In this document: positions 58,203 through 64,000 of the stretch, piece by piece | Layout of the letters: the number at the start of each line of letters is the position of its first letter | Numbering within the stretch: position 1 is the stretch's first letter | DNA from: Brevundimonas sp. SL130 | Lineage (GTDB): Bacteria; Pseudomonadota; Alphaproteobacteria; Caulobacterales; Caulobacteraceae | DNA: 64,000 nt | Assembly (NCBI RefSeq): GCF_026625805.1 | Contig: NZ_CP113064.1 | Coordinates: 992,001-1,056,000, forward strand | Direction: 5' to 3' | Made by a program: the position numbers and the translations under genes | The notes under the pieces: model-generated | Databases searched by the model: none | What the model saw: the letters and a program-made list of their open reading frames with translations, nothing else | What the model was told of the DNA's origin: nothing

Positions 58203-58718
58203 TCAGCCCTTCAGCAGGGCTTCCAGGTGCGACAGCCAGCGCCGGCCCAGCCGCAGCGCCTCGCCGGGAGAGCCGGTCTCGCCTGCAAAGCTGGCGTCCC
58301 ACAGGGCCAGCTCGAACTCGGGATGGCGGGCGTCCGCGAACATCAGCCGCAGCACCACCTGTTCGGCGTCGGGCGCCAGTACGTCCAGCGCCTTGCGCGC
58401 CTCGCCGCGCCGGATGCGGGCGACCACATGGCCATCGACGATGATCTCGCCGCCCTCGACCTCCTCGAAGGCGTAGGCCAGGCCGTGGGCGCCGTTGGCC
58501 CACAGCACCACCACCTGTTCGATGTCGAAGTTCAGGGCGCAGGCCCGGCCCTCGCGCGGTGAAACCGCCTCGACCTCAGGCGGGACGCCCAGGGCCTTCA
58601 GCAGGGCGCGGCGGATGCGACGCGGCGGCTCCATCCACCACGCCAGGGTCAGAGCCAGGGTCGTCAGCAGGGCCGCCGCCAAGGCGATCAGCAGGACCAC
58701 CCGCAGGACGTCGGCCAT
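58203..58718 (-). CDS. Membrane-anchored protein of unknown function
   Basis: A 171-residue protein with one N-terminal membrane helix (LRVVLLIALAAALLTTLALTLAWW, about 5-28) and a soluble acidic C-terminal domain. No family recognised. It lies 5 bases downstream of xthA on the same strand. Confidence 0.6.
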   Translation of the reverse strand: MADVLRVVLLIALAAALLTTLALTLAWWMEPPRRIRRALLKALGVPPEVEAVSPREGRACALNFDIEQVVVLWANGAHGLAYAFEEVEGGEIIVDGHVVARIRRGEARKALDVLAPDAEQVVLRLMFADARHPEFELALWDASFAGETGSPGEALRLGRRWLSHLEALLKG

Positions 58719-58723
58719 GGGCG

Positions 58724-59521
58724 TCAGGCCTCCGCGTCGGCCGACAGGTCGATATCGACCACCACCGGCACATGGTCGCTGGGCTTGTCCATGTCGCGCG
58801 CGTCGCGATGGGTCTCGATGCCCCGGAACCGATCCGCCGCCTGGGGCGACAGCAGGGCGAAGTCGATGCGGATGCCGTGGTCCCTCTGCCAGGCGCCGGC
58901 CTGATAGTCCCAGAAGCTGTAGGTTCCGGCCGGCTCTCCGCCGACCTCGTGCGCATCGGCCAGGCCCAGGTTCTTAAGAGCGCGAAACGCCTGTCTGCTC
59001 TGGGGCCGGAACAGGGCGTCGTCGGTCCAGGCCGCCGGGTTCTTGGCGTCCTCAGCCTCAGGGATCACGTTATAGTCGCCGCACAGGGCCATCGGCTCTT
59101 CGAAGGCGAGCAGGTCGCGGGCGTGGCGGTTCAGCCGCTCGAACCAGGCCAGCTTGTAGTCGAATTTCTCGGTCCCGATCGGATTGCCGTTGGGCAGATA
59201 GATGGACGCCACCCGGATCGGCCGGGGCGCCTCGACCACCGCCTCCAGATAGCGGGCCTGTTCGTCGGTCTCGTCGCCGGGCAGGCCGCGCCGAATGTCC
59301 GACAGCGGGTATTTCGACAGCATAGCCACGCCGTTGTAGCTCTTCTGACCGTGGGTCTCGACATTGTAGCCCAGGCTCTCGAAGGCCTCGCGCGGGAATT
59401 TTTCGTCCACGCATTTGATTTCCTGGAAACAGGCGACGTCGGGGGCGGCCTGCTCCAGCCAGGCCAGCACGGTGGGCAGGCGGGCGTTGACCGAGTTCAC
59501 GTTCCAGGTGGCGATGCGCAT
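58724..59521 (-). CDS. xthA: Exodeoxyribonuclease III
   Basis: A 265-residue AP endonuclease/exonuclease. MRIATWNVNSVNARLPTVLAWL at the start, QEIKC (catalytic E about 36-38), YNGVAMLSK, GDYNVIPEAEDAKNP and the terminal PSDHVPVVVD (Asp-His pair) give a complete catalytic set. It removes abasic sites and 3' blocks. Length is typical. Confidence 0.96.
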   Translation of the reverse strand: MRIATWNVNSVNARLPTVLAWLEQAAPDVACFQEIKCVDEKFPREAFESLGYNVETHGQKSYNGVAMLSKYPLSDIRRGLPGDETDEQARYLEAVVEAPRPIRVASIYLPNGNPIGTEKFDYKLAWFERLNRHARDLLAFEEPMALCGDYNVIPEAEDAKNPAAWTDDALFRPQSRQAFRALKNLGLADAHEVGGEPAGTYSFWDYQAGAWQRDHGIRIDFALLSPQAADRFRGIETHRDARDMDKPSDHVPVVVDIDLSADAEA

Positions 59522-59570
59522 TGCGCGACGGTAGGGCGCGTCACGGTTTCGGAAAAGAGGCCGCGCAAAA

Positions 59571-59606
59571 CAAAAGGGCCGCCGGATCGCTCCGACGGCC
59601 CTTTGT
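59571..59606 (-). terminator. Terminator between the periplasmic repeat protein and xthA
   Basis: AAAAGGGCCGCCGGATCGCT with CCGACGGCCCTTT gives a stem of about 11 pairs flanked by A and T runs, 20 bases after the stop of the minus-strand gene at 59625. Confidence 0.8.
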
Positions 59607-59624
59607 CTTGTCTGCGGTGGTCGC

Positions 59625-60557
59625 TTACGGGCGGCCGCCGGCCGGCGCCGGAGCGGCGGCCGGGACCGTGGTCAGCTTGCAGCCGCCGCCGATCTGCTGG
59701 GCGGTGGCGCAGGGATAGACCTGCTGCACGACATTTTCGGTGTTCACACGGGCGATGATCCCGTCGCCGGCCGCGCACTTGGCTTCATAGAAGACGCCGT
59801 TGGCGTTGCGGCCCATCAGGCGAGCCTCGGTCACGTCGCAGGACGCAGCGTCCGAGCCGGCGAAATAGGATTTCACCTGGCCGGCGTTTTCGGCCGAGGT
59901 GGTGAAGGCGCAGGTTCCGTTTTCAGCCAGCACCTGGATGCAGGGGGTCTTGGTCCAGTCGTTGTTCAGTTGCTTGATCCAGAAGCCGGCGCCGTCGGAG
60001 CAGCCGGCTTCGTACATGACGCCGCCGTCGCTGGACTTGCCCAGAACCTTGACCTCATCGACCGTGCAGGCGACGCCGGCCTGGACGGCGTATTCGCGCA
60101 GGAATTTCTGCGTGTCGGTGTTGGCGACGATGGAGCATTGCGGACCGGGATCGGCGGCTGGATCGCGGGCGCGCAGGGTGGCCGCCGAATAGGACAGAAG
60201 GACGCAGTTGGAGGCTTCGGGCGGGGTCTTGGACTCGATCATAAAGCCCGGTCCGGCGGCGCAGGCGACTTCATAGACCGAGGTCTTTTCGGCCGTCGTG
60301 CCCAGCAGTTTGGCTTCCGTCACCTGGCAACCGGTGTTGGCGAGCGTGGCCTGTTCCTGGGCGGCGGCCTGGATCTGCTCGGCCGTGGGGGCGGCGGGCG
60401 CGCGTTCGCGGCGTTGACGAGAGGCCGAGGCGCGCGAGGAGCCTTCAACGGTGGCGGGCTGGTTATCGGCGCCGCGCTGCTCTTGCGCGAAGGCGGGAGC
60501 GACCGATATGGCGCTGAACAGGAGCGCCGCGAGGGCGGCGGCGATGCGGGCTTTCAT
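59625..60557 (-). CDS. Periplasmic protein with three Cys-paired internal repeats
   Basis: A 310-residue secreted protein (signal peptide ending APAFAQEQ). After a linker (60-75), three copies of a roughly 60-90-residue unit occur: CQVTEAKLLG then YEVACAAGPGFMI; CTVDEVKVLG then YEAGCSDGAGFWI; CDVTEARLMG then YEAKCAAGDGIIA. The two cysteines in each unit probably form a disulfide. Pro-Ala tails follow. No known family; it may be a binding protein or inhibitor. No enzyme residues stand out. Confidence 0.75.
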   Translation of the reverse strand: MKARIAAALAALLFSAISVAPAFAQEQRGADNQPATVEGSSRASASRQRRERAPAAPTAEQIQAAAQEQATLANTGCQVTEAKLLGTTAEKTSVYEVACAAGPGFMIESKTPPEASNCVLLSYSAATLRARDPAADPGPQCSIVANTDTQKFLREYAVQAGVACTVDEVKVLGKSSDGGVMYEAGCSDGAGFWIKQLNNDWTKTPCIQVLAENGTCAFTTSAENAGQVKSYFAGSDAASCDVTEARLMGRNANGVFYEAKCAAGDGIIARVNTENVVQQVYPCATAQQIGGGCKLTTVPAAAPAPAGGRP

Positions 60558-60679
60558 GGAACACCTTCGGTTGGGGACGGCTGAAGGCTTCGTGGCGATC
60601 TAATCGGGCGGGGTCAAGGCGACTGTGGACGTCTTGGGCAAGACCTGACTAAGGTTGTTCGTTTCAATTGGAGACGCAC

Positions 60680-61765
60680 TTGGCGGACGATGCGGCGGCC
60701 CTGGAACCGGGGATAGGGGCGCGAGGCCTGACCTATCCCATGCCCGATGCGCCCGCGCCCGGCGCGGCGATCGAGGTCGCGCGCGGGGTGCTGTGGCTTC
60801 GGTTCGCCCTGCCGTTCCAGCTGAACCATGTGAACGTCTACGCGGTTCGTGACGGCGACGCTTGGACCGTGATCGATACGGGTCTGCGCACCCCGGACAG
60901 TATAGCGGCTTGGGAGGTCGCGTTGGCCGGCGCGCTGGAGGGCCGGCCGGTGAAACGGCTGATCTGCACCCACATGCACCCCGACCACATCGGCCTGGCG
61001 GGCTGGCTGTGCGGACGCAGTGGCGCGCCGCTGCTGATGTCGCGGCTGGAATATGTGACCGCCCGCATGCTGATGGCCGAACAGGCCGGCGACGCGCCTG
61101 AAGACGGGGAACGCTATTACCGGGCCGCCGGCTGGACCGAAGCCCAGATCGACCGGTGGAGGAACGACTACGGCGGCTTCGCCAAGGGCGTGGCCCCGAT
61201 GCCGCGCAGCTATCTGCGGCTGTCGGACCAGGAGGTGATCCAGATCGACGGCGACGACTGGACCGTGGTGGTCGGGTCCGGGCACAGTCCTGAACATGTG
61301 TGCCTGTGGCGGCGGTCGGACGACGTCTTCCTCGCCGGCGACCAGATCCTGCCCCGGATTTCGTCGAACGTCTCGGTGTGGCCGACCGAGCCTGAGGCCG
61401 ATCCGTTGGGCGACTGGATGGACTCGCTGGCCAGGCTGCGGGAGCTGCTTCCAGAGGGTGCGTTTATCCTGCCGTCGCACGGCGAGCCCTTCTACGGCGT
61501 GCACGCCCGGCTCGACGCCTTGAAGCGCGGCCATGAGACAGCGCTGAAACGGCTTGATCGGACGCTGCGTCAACCGTCTAGGGTGATCGACGGTTTCTCG
61601 GCCGTGTTCGGTCGGGCGGTCGGAGACGGCGTATTGGGCATGGCCACGGGCGAGGCCCAGGCGCACCTGAACTATCTGGAAAGACGCGGCCGCGCCCAGC
61701 GGACGCGAGACGAGAACGGCGTCGACTGGTGGACAGCCGTCAAACGGGACGAGGAAACGACGTGA
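60680..61765 (+). CDS. MBL-fold metallo-hydrolase
   Basis: A 361-residue metallo-beta-lactamase-fold enzyme. NVYAVRDGDAWTVIDTG, THMHPDHIGLAGWL (HxHxDH), and later GSGHSPEH and LPSHGEP supply the metal ligands. The start is unclear: TTG at 60680 has GGAGA upstream, and a TTG at 60668 is in frame. It overlaps the enoyl-CoA hydratase gene by 4 bases, which hints at a hydrolase role in acyl metabolism. Confidence 0.82.
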   Translation: MADDAAALEPGIGARGLTYPMPDAPAPGAAIEVARGVLWLRFALPFQLNHVNVYAVRDGDAWTVIDTGLRTPDSIAAWEVALAGALEGRPVKRLICTHMHPDHIGLAGWLCGRSGAPLLMSRLEYVTARMLMAEQAGDAPEDGERYYRAAGWTEAQIDRWRNDYGGFAKGVAPMPRSYLRLSDQEVIQIDGDDWTVVVGSGHSPEHVCLWRRSDDVFLAGDQILPRISSNVSVWPTEPEADPLGDWMDSLARLRELLPEGAFILPSHGEPFYGVHARLDALKRGHETALKRLDRTLRQPSRVIDGFSAVFGRAVGDGVLGMATGEAQAHLNYLERRGRAQRTRDENGVDWWTAVKRDEETT

Positions 61766-62535
61766 GCGAACATATCCGCACCCAACTGGCCGACGGCGTC
61801 CTGACCCTGACGCTGGACCGGGCCGACAAGAAGAACGCCATCACCCAGGCCATGTACTCGGCCCTGTCTGAAGCAGTCGAACAGGCCCGCACTGACGACG
61901 CGGTGCGGGTGCTGCTGCTGCGCGCCGAGGGCGACAGCTTCTCGGCCGGCAACGACATCGGCGACTTCATCGCCATCGGGGCCCAGACGGAACAGCCGTT
62001 CGACATGTCGGTGTTCCGCTTCCTGAAGGCGCTGGCCGATCTGGACAAGCCGCTGGTGGCGGCGGTCAAGGGGCGGGCGGTCGGCATCGGCCTGACCATG
62101 CTGCTGCACTGTGATCTGGTGGTGGTGGCCGAGGACGCCCTGCTGTCCGTGCCCTTCGTCAATCTGGCCCTGGCGCCCGAGGCGGCCTCCAGCCTGCTGC
62201 TGCCGGCGGTCATGGGGCATCAGCGGGCGTTCGAGATGTTCGCCCTGGGCGAGCCGCTGGACGGTCGCACGGCCCTGGCCTGGGGCCTGGCCAACCGGGC
62301 GGTTCCGGCCGATCAGGTCGAGGCGACCGCAGCGGATCTGGCGGCCAAGGTGGCGGCGCGGGCGCCCAACTCCATCCGCAAGACCAAGCGGCTGATGCGC
62401 GACGCGGAGGGTCTGTGGGCGCTGATGCAGCGCGAGGGCGAGGCCTTCGGGTCGCAGATGAAGAGCCCCGAGGCGATGGAGGCCTTCCTGGCCTTCACCC
62501 AGAAACGGGCGCCCGACTTCTCCAAGATCGGCTGA
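61762..62535 (+). CDS. Enoyl-CoA hydratase/isomerase family protein
   Basis: A 257-residue crotonase-fold protein starting GTG at 61762 (SEHIRTQLADGVLTLTLDR), coupled to the MBL gene by GTGA, with GAGGAAA upstream. LDKPLVAAVKGRAVGIGLTMLLHCDLVV is the oxyanion-hole region, and the late LALAPEAASSLLLP fits hydratases of fatty acid or amino acid degradation. Glutamates usual at the active site are only partly visible, so an isomerase or related activity is possible. Confidence 0.85.
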   Translation: MSEHIRTQLADGVLTLTLDRADKKNAITQAMYSALSEAVEQARTDDAVRVLLLRAEGDSFSAGNDIGDFIAIGAQTEQPFDMSVFRFLKALADLDKPLVAAVKGRAVGIGLTMLLHCDLVVVAEDALLSVPFVNLALAPEAASSLLLPAVMGHQRAFEMFALGEPLDGRTALAWGLANRAVPADQVEATAADLAAKVAARAPNSIRKTKRLMRDAEGLWALMQREGEAFGSQMKSPEAMEAFLAFTQKRAPDFSKIG

Positions 62536-62606
62536 CCCTTCCAAGACCGCGCCTTGATTTGGCGCGGCTTTGGCCCTAGTGCGCGCGCCTCGCCGTCGGA
62601 GCGCCC

Positions 62607-63125
62607 ATGTCGCACGCCCCTGTTCTGAATCTGGCCCTGAATCTGGGCATGCCGGCGGCTTCCAACCGTATCGAAGCCGAAACCTCGGCCGACGCCGCAG
62701 GCGTCGAGGCCCTCATCATGGCCGCCTTCGGTCCTGGCCGTTTCGTCAAGACGGCGGAGCGGCTGCGCGAAGGCTCGCATCCTGCGGCCGGCTTCGTCGC
62801 CCGTCGGGGAGAGCGTATCGTCGGTTCGGTTCGCCTGTGGCCGGTCCTGATCGGCGAGACCTCTGGACTGTTCCTGGGCCCTATCGCCGTGGACGCCGCC
62901 AGCCGCAGCGACGGCCTGGGGGCCGAACTGGTGCAGGCCTGCCTGGATCAGGCGCGGGCGATGGCGGTCGGCGGGGTGCTGCTGGTCGGCGACCAGGCCT
63001 ATTTCGAGCGGTTCGGCTTTGTCGGCGCGCCTGAGGCGATCCTGCCGGGGCCGGTGGATCGGCGTCGCGTCCTGTGGCTGCCGACCAAGGTCGAGGCCGT
63101 TTCGGGCGCGGTTCGCATCGGCTGA
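62607..63125 (+). CDS. GNAT N-acetyltransferase
   Basis: A 172-residue protein. RIVGSVRLWPVLIGE and LGPIAVDAASRSDGLGAELVQACLDQARAM contain the acetyl-CoA motif (R/Q-x-x-G-x-G/A) and the preceding beta strand. The substrate is unknown. The first residues (MSHAPVLNLALNLG) are probably a weakly conserved leader. Confidence 0.8.
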   Translation: MSHAPVLNLALNLGMPAASNRIEAETSADAAGVEALIMAAFGPGRFVKTAERLREGSHPAAGFVARRGERIVGSVRLWPVLIGETSGLFLGPIAVDAASRSDGLGAELVQACLDQARAMAVGGVLLVGDQAYFERFGFVGAPEAILPGPVDRRRVLWLPTKVEAVSGAVRIG

Positions 63126-63156
63126 CCTTTCCCGGTCGGTCCGCTGGGCCTAAGTC

Positions 63157-63720
63157 ATGGCGGACATGACAAATCCCGAAGACCCCAAGTTCGGACTGAA
63201 CGCCGTCGCAGAGGCCGTAAAACAGGCGCCGGGCCGCGGCCTGCCGCCGGTCCATCTGTGGAATCCCGAACACTGCGGCGACATCGATATCGTCATCCGG
63301 CGCGACGGCGTCTGGATGCACGAGGGCTCGCCCATCGGCCGCAAGGAACTGGTGCGGCTGTTCTCCACCGTGTTGCGCAAGGATCCGGACGGCTATCATC
63401 TGGTCACGCCGGTCGAGAAGTTGAAGATCGCCGTCGAGGATCTGCCGTTCCGCGCCGTGTCGGTCGGGCGCGAGGGGGACGATCTGATCTTCGTCACCGA
63501 CGTCGGCGACGAGGTGCGGGCGGGCGAGGCCGATCCCATCGTGGTCGAGACCGATCCGACCACGGGCGAACCGTCGCCGCGCGTCCATGTGCGGCGCGAC
63601 CTGTGGGCGCGGATCAGCCGGTCGGTCTTTTATGAACTGGTTGAGATGGCCGAGGAGGTCGACGGGCGGCTGGTCGTGCGGTCGGGCGGACATGGTTTTT
63701 CGCTGGGAGCGGTGGCGTGA
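63157..63720 (+). CDS. DUF1285 family protein
   Basis: A 187-residue protein. WNPEHCGDIDIVIRRDGVWMHEGSPIGRKELVRLFSTVLR is the DUF1285 signature. Family members are often next to a CoA pyrophosphatase (NUDIX) gene as here; the stop overlaps the next start. No reaction is established. Confidence 0.85.
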   Translation: MADMTNPEDPKFGLNAVAEAVKQAPGRGLPPVHLWNPEHCGDIDIVIRRDGVWMHEGSPIGRKELVRLFSTVLRKDPDGYHLVTPVEKLKIAVEDLPFRAVSVGREGDDLIFVTDVGDEVRAGEADPIVVETDPTTGEPSPRVHVRRDLWARISRSVFYELVEMAEEVDGRLVVRSGGHGFSLGAVA

Positions 63721-64000
63721 GCCTGGACACGCTGAGAAACCGCCTGGTCGAGCGGCTGGCGCCGGTTGAGACCTGGCGGCCGGAACTGGTCGCGGCGCGG
63801 TCGGACTTTGATCTGAATCCCAAGGCGACGCGGCCGGTGCGTGAGCTGCGGCCGGCGGCGGTGCTGATCCCCGTCGTGGCGCGGCCCGAGGGGGCGACCG
63901 TCCTGCTGACGCGGCGGGCGGACACCTTGGCGCGGCACACAGGCCAGATCGCCTTTCCGGGCGGACGCCTGGACCCCGGCGAAAACGCGGTCCAGGCGGC
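63717..64000 (+). CDS. NUDIX hydrolase, CoA pyrophosphatase-like (partial)
   Basis: Starts GTG at 63717 (SLDTLRNRLVERLAP), coupled to the DUF1285 stop, and runs off the window. AAVLIPVVARPEGATVLLTRRADTLARHTGQIAFPGGRLDPGENAVQA contains the beginning of the NUDIX box and the preceding LTxR motif of the YfcD/CoA-pyrophosphatase group. The catalytic REUXEE part is beyond the window. Confidence 0.85.
   Translation, partial: MSLDTLRNRLVERLAPVETWRPELVAARSDFDLNPKATRPVRELRPAAVLIPVVARPEGATVLLTRRADTLARHTGQIAFPGGRLDPGENAVQA

Overview
The window looks like a chromosome segment from a Caulobacteraceae alphaproteobacterium, most likely Brevundimonas or a close relative. The evidence is high G+C, a CcrM-type GANTC methyltransferase, a GapR (DUF2312) protein, a TacA-like NtrC regulator, a family of Caulobacter-type TonB receptors and a BamD-RecN pair. 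I assigned this from protein content alone and ran no search.

Layout. 1-7146: the peptidoglycan/division (dcw) run murE(end)-murF-mraY-murD-ftsW-murG; murC does not follow murG. 7339-14022: an MscS channel, a DUF559 nuclease inside an inverted repeat, then on the minus strand two DsbA-like proteins, SMC and a small protein. 14154-20949: dciA-like DUF721 divergent from mutY, ccrM and a lytic transglycosylase (both frameshifted as read), an odd tRNA-Cys-like gene, L36 and gapR. 20950-25298: a GIY-YIG nuclease inside a second inverted repeat, a TacA-like regulator, DUF4153 and DUF1203. 25402-36243: M3 peptidase, the split transhydrogenase operon pntAA-pntAB-x-pntB, an acyltransferase, a WYL regulator, an M1-like lipoprotein and a universal stress protein. 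36257-41827: a ParE-type toxin-antitoxin, ScfR-type regulator divergent from isocitrate lyase, an orphan PemK/MazF toxin and a lipoprotein. 41911-46221: prs, bamD, a BrnT/BrnA pair, recN. 46239-53252 is accessory: a tightly packed three-gene operon ending in an Abi_2 (HEPN) protein, gene remnants, a TonB receptor and a LytTR membrane regulator. 53450-64000: CPBP protease, the carboxynorspermidine pathway pair, xthA, a repeat-containing periplasmic protein, MBL hydrolase, enoyl-CoA hydratase, GNAT, DUF1285 and the start of a NUDIX hydrolase.

The strongest theme is dispersed paired-hairpin repeats. At least ten paired elements, in several families, sit between genes. One lies in frame inside murD. 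Two contain a single-domain nuclease gene (DUF559 at 8.5 kb, GIY-YIG at 21 kb) between their arms. I propose that these are nuclease-bearing and nuclease-less versions of mobile palindromic elements. The second candidate for a new system is the three-gene Abi_2 operon at 46.2-48.0 kb. Two indels in short homopolymers (ccrM and the transglycosylase), and an odd tRNA, mean that base-level errors in this assembly should be considered before biology is inferred from them.
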